Origin: Chitinivibrionales bacterium
GTDB taxonomy: Bacteria > Fibrobacterota > Chitinivibrionia > Chitinivibrionales > WJKA01
Assembly: GCA_014729375.1 (NCBI GenBank)
Contig: WJKA01000016.1
Coordinates: forward strand, 1 to 5,060
Reading direction: 5' to 3'
Length of the DNA stretch: 5,060 nucleotides
In this document: positions 1 to 5,060 of the stretch, piece by piece
How positions within the stretch are numbered: position 1 is the first letter of the stretch
How the letters are laid out: each line of letters starts with the position of its first letter
Made by a program: the position numbers and the translations under genes
The notes under the pieces: model-generated
Seen by the model: only the letters and a program-made list of their open reading frames with translations
Told to the model about the DNA's origin: nothing
Database searches by the model: none

Positions 1-2630
1 CCTTTTTTCAGATACCTGTAAAAACCGGTCATCAGGTCAGCTCCGGATTTATCGGACACTTCCCAGAGGGTCATCACGATGCTCGGACAGCCGGCGTAGG
101 TGAACCCCCTGGCCAGACTCATGACCCCTTCCCCTTTTTGAAGCTTTCCGTATCCGCTGTTGCATGAACTGAGCACGGCCAGCCGGGCGTTGTAGTTCAT
201 GTTGTAGATCTCGTATGTATTCAGGAAACCATCCTCATTGTGGTCGACATTTTGTGTAAAGGCCAGCTTTGAATACATTGGATTTTCATTATCAACAATC
301 GTATGCATGGCCAGATGCAGAATATCGTAATTCTGTGCATTTTTTTTGTAATTACCTTCCGAAGCTTCTTCATCCATATAAACATCAGCTTTTATAATCT
401 TCGATATCTTCCTGACTTCTTCTTTGGCCCATGGGATGGGGATAAGTTTGTTTCTGTAATAATCGAGAAAGGAAGGTTCCTGCTGGCTGGAAGCCACGAG
501 TTCAGTATAATCAGGTGCAAATGCAAGCAATTCCTTTTCCGGTTGTGCGGTTATTCTCGGGCCCGAGAAATGGAGGGTGGCACTGTATGAATAACCGATG
601 GTATGATCCTTGATCAGATAGGGAAGACGGCGATAGTCGATCACCGTTGTATCCACCCGTTCAGTCAGAAGAGCCCCGAATGGGAGATAGGAGAGCAAGC
701 CGGCAGGAATGATCACCAGATCCTTTCCGCGGATATCCTCACGGCAAGGCATGATCAGTTTGTCATACAACCTGTACGCGATATCGGTGTATTCCATGTA
801 GGTTTTCCGCATGCTGGATGAAAAATCCTGTTCACCCATGATCTCGCTGAAGCGTTGCACATCAACCAGAAATTCATCCTGTATATCAACGGAGTGCACC
901 TTATAGAAATCTTTTCCTACCACGAAAATAAACAGCAAACTATCAGATATCGCATATTCCAGCAAACATTCGTCCTGTTCGAGTTCCTCACGGATTTCCG
1001 GAACACTCACCACCCGTGTGTCATACTTCAACTGATAGTAATGCGGGTATTCCTCCTCGAATGTATTCAGCAGCTTCTCGTATTCCTGGTTGATCCTGAA
1101 AAGTTTCTCCTCCCAGATATCGATCTTCAGATCATCCGGATTATCCTTCTTCTTCTCTTCATAGATTAGTTCTTCATACAGTGATAAATTCCGAAAAACA
1201 TCATGCTCTTTTTTAAGTAATCGATTTGGTATGCCTCCAAACTCTTTTGCTTCATATGATCTAATAGAAGCAAGCAAACTAAATGCTCTACCTTTTTCAG
1301 TGCAATTAAATGCACTGTCTAGATAGGCTTTATTATTAGTTGCACTATAAATTTTTAAAGAGACATTAATTAATGAATTATAAGTATTCTGTTCATTTTC
1401 CGAAATAAAAAATCTACTGTGTTCACTATCATATCTTAACCTTATTTTATCAATGAGGGAAACAGTTGTCATATATGAATTAAAGCTAGCATATAGATCT
1501 TTTAAGTCGTTTTCAAAAAGATATTTTTTGTAAAAGGCATTACTTTTATTTTTCAATGTTTTTAAAATCCTAAAGTTGAAATTCACTGTACTAACATCTG
1601 GATTTGAATATACATTGGAATCATTATAGTTATATTCAGCAGCGATTAATGATTGTTGATAGTAATATAAAGCTGAATCAACTTTATTTACTCTTTCATA
1701 ATATTCACCAATATTTTGAAGACATCTTGAAATTGTAGAGTGCTTAAAATCATATTTTTTATGATATAGCTGCAATGCTTTGTCATATAACATAAATCCC
1801 TTTTCGTAATCCTTAAGCTTCTCTATAACAAAAATTCCATAATTCATATATAGACTAGCATTATCAGGATTATTTATACCGTAAATTATTTTCCCAAGAT
1901 CAATGGATGACAAATAATATTTTTTGGCAGTTTCAATTTTCCCAAGTTTATCATAGCATATAGCCATATTAGAATATGCGTTTAAAACTCTTTCTGGATT
2001 TTTCGTATTATCAATAAGAATACTTTTCTTATATAACTTTATTGCTTCACTATAGTTATTTTCATATTCTGATATTAATGCTAAACTAAAAGTAGCCTTA
2101 TATAATTTATTGTAATCAATTTCTTTTTGTTTTTGAAAGATTCTAATTGCATGATTACAATAGTTTTTTGCTTTTTGGTAGTCTCCAAGTACTCTATAAA
2201 TGAATGATTCATTAACATATATCGATCCAATATCAATATAATCGTTATCAATTCTTTTAAAAATTGATTCTGCAATTGAGTAATATTCCAACGCTTTTTT
2301 AAATTTCCATATTCTCTGATTCAATACACCAAGATTGAAATAGACATTTCCAACTCTTATATCTTTTTCACTTAATATTTTCTTCTTAATGCTTAAGGAT
2401 TTTTTTAAGAATTTTTCAGCATTTTCATAATCACCTTTTCTTAAATTTTCAATTCCTTTTTCATTGAAATGTTTCATCATTTTTTCAAGAGTGTCTCTTG
2501 GATGAAGAATATTCAATGAATCATTTACATTATAGGTATTACCAAAAAGGTTAGGATTCAGAATAAATAGAAAAAATATTAAAACATATGCTAATAATAA
2601 AATTGTATTTCCATCTCGTAAGCGTCTCAT
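1..2630 (-). CDS. TPR-CHAT protease, membrane-targeted, 3' end outside window
   Basis: This is a predicted caspase-like cysteine protease with a TPR recognition region; 876 codons are visible and no stop is reached. ATG at 2630-2628 is the start, because an in-frame stop (2642-2640) lies just before it. Residues 1-6 are basic (MRRLRD) and about 9-24 are hydrophobic, giving a signal anchor or signal peptide. About seven TPR-like repeats follow at roughly 42-residue spacing, with cores near residues 66 (GDYENA), 108, 149 (GDYQKA), 193, 230, 274 (KDYEKG) and 318. The CHAT domain starts near residue 540; landmarks are LSYLPFGALL (about 647), PWAKEEV (about 732), HLAMH with catalytic His776 (codon 305-303), and SSCNSG with catalytic Cys823 (codon 164-162). 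In known CHAT proteases this dyad cleaves a protein partner after TPR-mediated activation. Substrate and trigger here are unknown. Divergent from the peptide gene at 2866. Base composition changes sharply near 1190. The family call is firm; the function is inferred. Confidence 0.93.
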   Translation of the reverse strand, partial: MRRLRDGNTILLLAYVLIFFLFILNPNLFGNTYNVNDSLNILHPRDTLEKMMKHFNEKGIENLRKGDYENAEKFLKKSLSIKKKILSEKDIRVGNVYFNLGVLNQRIWKFKKALEYYSIAESIFKRIDNDYIDIGSIYVNESFIYRVLGDYQKAKNYCNHAIRIFQKQKEIDYNKLYKATFSLALISEYENNYSEAIKLYKKSILIDNTKNPERVLNAYSNMAICYDKLGKIETAKKYYLSSIDLGKIIYGINNPDNASLYMNYGIFVIEKLKDYEKGFMLYDKALQLYHKKYDFKHSTISRCLQNIGEYYERVNKVDSALYYYQQSLIAAEYNYNDSNVYSNPDVSTVNFNFRILKTLKNKSNAFYKKYLFENDLKDLYASFNSYMTTVSLIDKIRLRYDSEHSRFFISENEQNTYNSLINVSLKIYSATNNKAYLDSAFNCTEKGRAFSLLASIRSYEAKEFGGIPNRLLKKEHDVFRNLSLYEELIYEEKKKDNPDDLKIDIWEEKLFRINQEYEKLLNTFEEEYPHYYQLKYDTRVVSVPEIREELEQDECLLEYAISDSLLFIFVVGKDFYKVHSVDIQDEFLVDVQRFSEIMGEQDFSSSMRKTYMEYTDIAYRLYDKLIMPCREDIRGKDLVIIPAGLLSYLPFGALLTERVDTTVIDYRRLPYLIKDHTIGYSYSATLHFSGPRITAQPEKELLAFAPDYTELVASSQQEPSFLDYYRNKLIPIPWAKEEVRKISKIIKADVYMDEEASEGNYKKNAQNYDILHLAMHTIVDNENPMYSKLAFTQNVDHNEDGFLNTYEIYNMNYNARLAVLSSCNSGYGKLQKGEGVMSLARGFTYAGCPSIVMTLWEVSDKSGADLMTGFYRYLKK

Positions 2631-2737
2631 ACTATGGATCTACATATTACTGTTGAACTATAAAAATAAGTCATTATAATTTATATTATAAATAATAAAG
2701 TGTTATTTTGTGAAATACCAGATTACTAAATAAATAC

Positions 2738-2750
2738 AATGATTATCATT
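2738..2750. promoter_or_regulatory. Perfect 13-bp palindrome resembling a Fur box core
   Basis: AATGATTATCATT is two perfect 6-bp arms around one base. Read on the minus strand it is AATGATAATCATT, identical to the central 13 bases of the classical 19-bp Fur consensus. The outer three bases on each side match poorly (AAA and GTA against GAT and ATC). It sits about 108 bp upstream of the CHAT start and about 116 bp upstream of the peptide start. It may be an iron-dependent operator, or a chance dyad in AT-rich DNA. Confidence 0.35.
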
Positions 2751-2761
2751 TTTTTCATATT

Positions 2762-2775
2762 TTAGGGTAACCTAA
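2762..2775. promoter_or_regulatory. Inverted repeat TTAGG-GTAA-CCTAA
   Basis: Perfect 5-bp arms flank a 4-base spacer, 12 bases from the Fur-like palindrome. It could be an operator or a small hairpin in a leader. A similar dyad with the same GTAA spacer lies at 3215-3226, ahead of the TPR gene. No regulator is assigned. Confidence 0.3.
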
Positions 2776-2865
2776 GATTCACTCAGGGTATAAATGAATA
2801 GAGATGACTCCATAAGCGGTTGCCGAAAAGCTTTGACAGAGTAGGTGCAATTTAAAATTTTCAAA

Positions 2866-3024
2866 ATGAAAAGTATTTATGCCCTGTTCAGCAGTAACGA
2901 AAAAAGAAATTCGCTAGCAGATTTCGCAGATGTAGCAATGGATTTTTCCTCCATGAATCATATCAGAGGTGGGGGTGAACCAGACAGAGATGAAGAACCT
3001 ATTATCATCGAAGATCCGGAATAG
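2866..3024 (+). CDS. Small double-glycine leader-type peptide, 52 aa
   Basis: A short gene not recognised by name. ATG 2866-2868 and TAG 3022-3024 give 52 residues. The start follows an A/T-rich tract (TTTAAAATTTTCAAA) without a Shine-Dalgarno sequence, as is usual in Bacteroidota; an in-frame stop at 2842-2844 limits upstream extension to a GTG at 2845. Residues 1-34 look like a leader: basic and hydrophobic start (MKSIYALF), then an amphipathic stretch ending MNHIR. Residues 35-37 are Gly-Gly-Gly. Residues 38-52 form a tail with eight acidic residues in fifteen, three prolines and an Ile-Ile-Ile core. A hydrophobic-Arg-Gly-Gly junction is typical of Bacteroidota natural-product and secreted-peptide precursors, whose leaders are cut after GG. 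No C39 peptidase/transporter or radical-SAM enzyme is visible nearby. Its position divergent from the CHAT gene makes it a candidate substrate, ligand or regulator of that protease (inference). Being a real gene is likely; its role is unknown. Confidence 0.72.
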   Translation: MKSIYALFSSNEKRNSLADFADVAMDFSSMNHIRGGGEPDRDEEPIIIEDPE

Positions 3025-3064
3025 TCTTATCATCTAGATTTTATTGTTTTTCGTGGTGATGTTT

Positions 3065-3162
3065 CGCCCTGATGTGGGCGGTGCAAAAGGAATAAACGCG
3101 GATTTTATGTAAAATCCTTTCAGAGAAATCTGAAAGGTCTGTTACGCCCAAATAGGCGGTAA
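3065..3162 (+). other. Four-hairpin structured element
   Basis: The visible stems are: CGCCC/GGGCG at 3065-3069 and 3076-3080; GGATTTTA/TAAAATCC at 3100-3107 and 3110-3117; CCTTTCAGA/TCTGAAAGG at 3116-3124 and 3129-3137 with a GAAA tetraloop; and TTACGCC/GGCG(G)TAA at 3142-3148 and 3155-3162 with one bulged G. Stems 2 and 3 share CC at 3116-3117, so they compete at the base. GGGCG 3076-3080 can also pair with CGCCC 3145-3149, which would enclose stems 2 and 3 and break stems 1 and 4. No U-tract follows any stem, so this is not an ordinary terminator. It may be a 3' processing or stability element of the peptide mRNA, an attenuator for the downstream operon, or a small RNA. Confidence 0.55.
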
Positions 3163-3214
3163 TAGATTGTAAATTAACATGTTATTGGTTAAGGCAAGAA
3201 TTAAGTTGCTTGAT

Positions 3215-3226
3215 ATAGGTAACTAT
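3215..3226. promoter_or_regulatory. Inverted repeat ATAG-GTAA-CTAT
   Basis: Perfect 4-bp arms flank GTAA, about 75 bp before the TPR gene. It resembles the dyad at 2762-2775 (both contain TAG, GTAA and CTA in order), but the arms are spaced 2 bp closer. It may be a shared operator; chance is plausible in AT-rich DNA. Confidence 0.2.
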
Positions 3227-3299
3227 GTATATATGTAGTAAAATTAATATGTATTTATGAATATTTATCACAGAAAAATCAAATTAAACGTATAGAATT

Positions 3300-4025
3300 A
3301 TGGAAAATCAAATGTATGAACAAAACAGTCTGTTTGACCTTTTCCACGAAGACACGGATAAGAAGAAACATGCCGGGTCAGAAGACGAATTCGGGTTCGA
3401 TCAGGAACTCGATGAAGCCATAGGGGAAAAGGATGTGCTGGAACTCAGGTCACAGCTCAATTCAATTCATGATAAGCTGGATCAGATTCCGCGCAGCGGT
3501 TCTTCTATTTTTCGCAAAAAGGTTTGTACTTACACTGCTGTTGCTTCTGTCGCATTGCTCATTACGTTTGGATTTCTGTTTTTCAGGAACCGGAGCATGA
3601 GCACCGATGAGATTTTCGAAAAGTATTATAAACCCTATGAAGTGACCATGATAAAAAGGTCAGGCGATACCGAAGTGGATAAAATGTTGTCACGTGCGTT
3701 ACAGAAGTACCAGGAGAAGGATTTTGAGGCCGCAGTGGTACTTTTTGAAGAAGTCCTGAAAAAGCGGGAAGAAGATATGGGGTCAAAACTTTATTCCGGC
3801 ATTTCATATTTTGAGATCAGGGAATATGTCGATGCTTCCAAATCCTTCAATGAGATCATAGAGCACAATGACAACCTGTATATCGAACAAGCCGAATGGT
3901 ATCTGGGCTTTTGTTTCCTTATGAAGGATGATACCGAAAAGGCCAGGGGACAATTTGCGGGTATCGCTGTAAGCGACAGTTACTATAAAGAACAGGCCAA
4001 AGAAATCATTAAAAAAATGAATTAA
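3300..4025 (+). CDS. Single-pass membrane protein with C-terminal TPR domain
   Basis: A 241-residue protein. Residues 1-71 are hydrophilic and acidic, with a probable helix around 35-62 (ELDEAIGEKDVLELRSQL). RKK at 72-74 precedes one membrane segment at about 75-95. Residues 100-241 are helical. YYKPYEV at 109-115 resembles the conserved YFxPYP-type motif seen just after the membrane segment in many Bacteroidota TPR membrane proteins. Three TPR-like units follow near 127-157 (KDFEAAVVLFEEVL), 161-190 and 196-225. The RKK cluster suggests N-in topology, so the TPR part would be periplasmic, though RNR after the segment makes this uncertain. TPR domains bind proteins or peptides; proteins of this shape often accompany CHAT genes in Bacteroidota, sometimes with a sigma factor, and may act as membrane adaptors or anti-sigma-like regulators. 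Twenty-seven bases separate it from the kinase gene, so the two are probably co-transcribed. Architecture is clear; role is inferred. Confidence 0.87.
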   Translation: MENQMYEQNSLFDLFHEDTDKKKHAGSEDEFGFDQELDEAIGEKDVLELRSQLNSIHDKLDQIPRSGSSIFRKKVCTYTAVASVALLITFGFLFFRNRSMSTDEIFEKYYKPYEVTMIKRSGDTEVDKMLSRALQKYQEKDFEAAVVLFEEVLKKREEDMGSKLYSGISYFEIREYVDASKSFNEIIEHNDNLYIEQAEWYLGFCFLMKDDTEKARGQFAGIAVSDSYYKEQAKEIIKKMN

Positions 4026-4052
4026 CTTTTTCAAATTTTAACGGGACGGCAT

Positions 4053-4916
4053 ATGGCTATGAAGCGAAATCAGGAATATAAGGAACTTTTTGCTGAGAAC
4101 AGGGAGCTCAGGCGCAGGATACAGCAGATGGAAGAATTTCTGGACAACAAGATAAAGATATCGGAAAAGCTGAAGACCAGGTTTCTTTCCAACATCTCGC
4201 ACCAGGTGAGAACCCCCATGAATGCCATTATCGGATTTACCAATTTGCTGAACGATCCCAATCTTCCTTATGAAAAGCGGGAGGAGTATCTGGATCTCAT
4301 TACGGACAGTACGGAAAAACTTTTGCAAATGTTCGAGGGGATGGTGGATATGTCTCTTCTCGAAACAGGGCAGATGAAGATCAATCAGGAAGCCTGTTAT
4401 GTGAGCCGGATCATGGTGGATACCTATCATTTCTTCAACAATGAGAAGCACAGACACAACAAGCAAAATATTGCCCTCTTGTTGAACAATCATTTCGAGG
4501 ATGATAATCTGGCCATTATAACCGACACATACAGGTTAAAACAAATATTGCATCAACTGCTGAACAATGCATTTAAATTTACCGAAAAAGGAGTCATCGA
4601 ATTCGGTTATGCACTTGAAAGCGACAATTTCCTTCATTTTTTCGTCAAGGACAGTGGCAGAGGCGTTTTGCTGGAGAAGTCAAGAACGATCTTTGAATGC
4701 TTTGAAAAGATAGAAAATTCGAATGATGTGAAGGAATTGGGGATCGGACTGGGTTTGCCATTGTGTAAAGGCATTTTGGAACTTCTGGGTGGCAAGATTT
4801 GGGTAGAATCCAATATTTTCAGAGGATCAACATTCGAGTTTACCGTCCCTTGCAATCCGGCAAGGGAAATGAAAGATTCACCGGATGTTTTTTCCTCAAA
4901 ACTGTTTATTGCCTGA
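4053..4916 (+). CDS. Sensorless cytosolic histidine kinase (HisKA-HATPase_c)
   Basis: A 287-residue kinase core of a two-component system: it would use ATP to phosphorylate its own histidine and pass the phosphate to a response regulator, none of which is visible here. Residues 5-42 form a charged coiled coil. The HisKA dimerisation helix has the H-box SHQVRTPMNAIIGF with phospho-acceptor His50. HATPase_c motifs follow: N-box LLNNAFKFT (Asn172), G1 DSGRGV (Asp200, Gly202, Gly204), F-box IFECFEKIE (213-221), and G2 GIGLGL (230-235). The core therefore looks active. Oddities: Gln51 replaces the usual Glu or Asp after the histidine, and Gln168 replaces the first N-box Asn. There is no membrane segment, PAS or GAF domain or receiver, so input must come from a partner, possibly the co-transcribed TPR protein. 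ATG 4053 was chosen (GGGACGG nearby may be a weak ribosome site); ATG 4059 is an alternative two codons in. The C-terminal 20 residues lie beyond the ATPase fold. Confidence 0.92.
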   Translation: MAMKRNQEYKELFAENRELRRRIQQMEEFLDNKIKISEKLKTRFLSNISHQVRTPMNAIIGFTNLLNDPNLPYEKREEYLDLITDSTEKLLQMFEGMVDMSLLETGQMKINQEACYVSRIMVDTYHFFNNEKHRHNKQNIALLLNNHFEDDNLAIITDTYRLKQILHQLLNNAFKFTEKGVIEFGYALESDNFLHFFVKDSGRGVLLEKSRTIFECFEKIENSNDVKELGIGLGLPLCKGILELLGGKIWVESNIFRGSTFEFTVPCNPAREMKDSPDVFSSKLFIA

Positions 4917-4949
4917 TCGGTTGTCCTTGTTTGAACAGGGCTGGGCAAT
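4908..4949 (+). terminator. Possible stem-loop at the end of the kinase gene
   Basis: ATTGCC at 4908-4913 can pair with GGCAAT at 4944-4949, with a smaller hairpin inside (CC-TGT at 4925-4930 with ACA-GG at 4935-4939, one bulge, TTGA loop). The stem overlaps the stop codon and has no U-tract, so it is only a weak candidate for a transcription end. Confidence 0.22.
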
Positions 4950-4981
4950 CAGATTCAGGATTCAAGGATCATCCCGGAGAG

Positions 4982-5060
4982 CAGGCATGGAGCCGGAGCA
5001 GGCATGGAGCCGGAACAGGCATGGAGCCGGAACAGGCATGGAGCCGGAACAGGCATGGAG
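4982..5060. repeat. 17-bp GC-rich tandem repeat, continuing past the window
   Basis: The unit CAGGCATGGAGCCGGAA (11 of 17 bases G/C) starts at 4982, 4999, 5016, 5033 and 5050; the last copy is cut by the window edge. Copies are identical except that the first ends in G instead of A; a degenerate partial copy (CCGGAGAG) precedes it. Each unit contains GGC-ATGGA-GCC, a 3-bp inverted repeat. The unit length is not a multiple of three, and no frame on either strand of the pure repeat contains a stop codon. It is richer in GC than its flank. It is a VNTR-like minisatellite of unknown role; I do not see a replication or attachment site. Confidence 0.9.

Larger units (their letters stand above)
2631..2865. 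promoter_or_regulatory. Divergent intergenic region between the CHAT gene and the peptide gene
   Basis: This AT-rich 235-bp stretch must hold promoters for both the minus-strand CHAT gene and the plus-strand peptide gene. I see no convincing Bacteroidota promoter pair (TTTG and TAnnTTTG). TTTG at 2832-2835 followed by TAAAATTT at 2853-2860 is a weak candidate, and it would place transcription start almost at the peptide start codon. Two dyads lie in its centre and are listed separately. No other gene is visible in it. Confidence 0.5.
3025..3299. other. 275-bp intergenic region with hairpin cluster and TPR/kinase operon leader
   Basis: The first part, 3065-3162, holds four consecutive hairpins (listed separately). 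The rest, 3163-3299, is AT-rich, has no gene, and must contain the promoter or readthrough leader of the TPR-kinase pair. A small dyad ATAG-GTAA-CTAT lies at 3215-3226. The gene at 3300 has no Shine-Dalgarno sequence; its start is preceded by A-rich sequence. Confidence 0.55.

Noticed and set aside
303..1169. Plus-strand open frames at 303-590, 603-821 and 855-1169
   Set aside because: They lie opposite the CHAT domain, whose minus-strand frame carries conserved motifs and both catalytic residues throughout; the plus-strand products show no domain.
2081..2275. Minus-strand 64-aa frame inside the TPR region
   Set aside because: It is another frame on the same strand as the CHAT gene; the TPR frame continues uninterrupted through it with regular repeats.
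2866..3024. The small peptide as a gasdermin or pore-forming effector cut by the CHAT protease
   Set aside because: Bacterial gasdermins are several times longer and have a characteristic fold; a 52-residue acidic peptide cannot be one.
3059..3112. 17-codon ORF beginning ATGTTTCGCCCTGATG
   Set aside because: It is very short and lies entirely within the hairpin cluster, which explains the sequence better; there is no codon or composition support.
3065..3162. Rho-independent terminator or tRNA-like cloverleaf
   Set aside because: No stem is followed by a U-tract, and the stems do not form an acceptor-closed cloverleaf with tRNA consensus bases.
4038..4948. Minus-strand open frames opposite the TPR and kinase genes
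   Set aside because: They overlap well-supported plus-strand genes with complete kinase motifs and show no recognisable domain.
4987..5060. An ORF starting at ATG 4987 and running through the tandem repeat
   Set aside because: The repeat lacks stops in every frame by its nature, so openness is not evidence of coding; no start context or non-repeat sequence supports it.
4982..5060. CRISPR array or replication-origin iterons
   Set aside because: Units are directly adjacent with no spacers, which excludes CRISPR; no replication gene or AT-rich unwinding region accompanies them.

Overview
The window most resembles a member of the Bacteroidota. The evidence is the low, uneven GC content, the near absence of Shine-Dalgarno sequences, the TPR-CHAT and membrane-TPR protein styles, the type of histidine kinase, and a small double-glycine peptide gene. 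This is a judgement from protein style only; no 16S or other marker gene is present.

Layout. Positions 1-2630 (minus strand) hold most of a large gene for an N-terminally membrane-targeted protein. It has about seven TPR repeats and a C-terminal CHAT (caspase-like) protease domain with both catalytic residues in place; its 3' end lies beyond position 1. A 235-bp divergent intergenic region follows, with two dyads, one matching the core of a Fur box. At 2866-3024 (plus strand) a small gene encodes a 52-residue peptide with a leader-like N-terminal half, an Arg-Gly-Gly-Gly junction and a very acidic, proline-containing tail. Downstream, 3065-3162 is a dense cluster of four hairpins. Then come two closely spaced plus-strand genes: a single-pass membrane protein with a C-terminal TPR domain (3300-4025) and a sensorless cytosolic histidine kinase (4053-4916). 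The window ends in a GC-rich 17-bp tandem repeat (4982 to the edge) that continues outside it.

How the parts may fit together (inference). A TPR-CHAT protease, a small peptide with a double-glycine leader, a membrane-anchored TPR protein and a kinase side by side suggest a peptide or proteolysis-based signalling or defence module. Both TPR proteins have a basic cluster before one hydrophobic segment, so both TPR regions may lie outside the cytoplasm, where an exported peptide could meet the protease. Nothing in the window shows export machinery, a modification enzyme, a response regulator, a sigma factor or a recognisable death effector, so the circuit is incomplete or extends outside. The CHAT gene is compositionally split: its TPR half is about 25-30% GC and its protease half about 45-65%, which suggests that the recognition part has a different history from the protease part.
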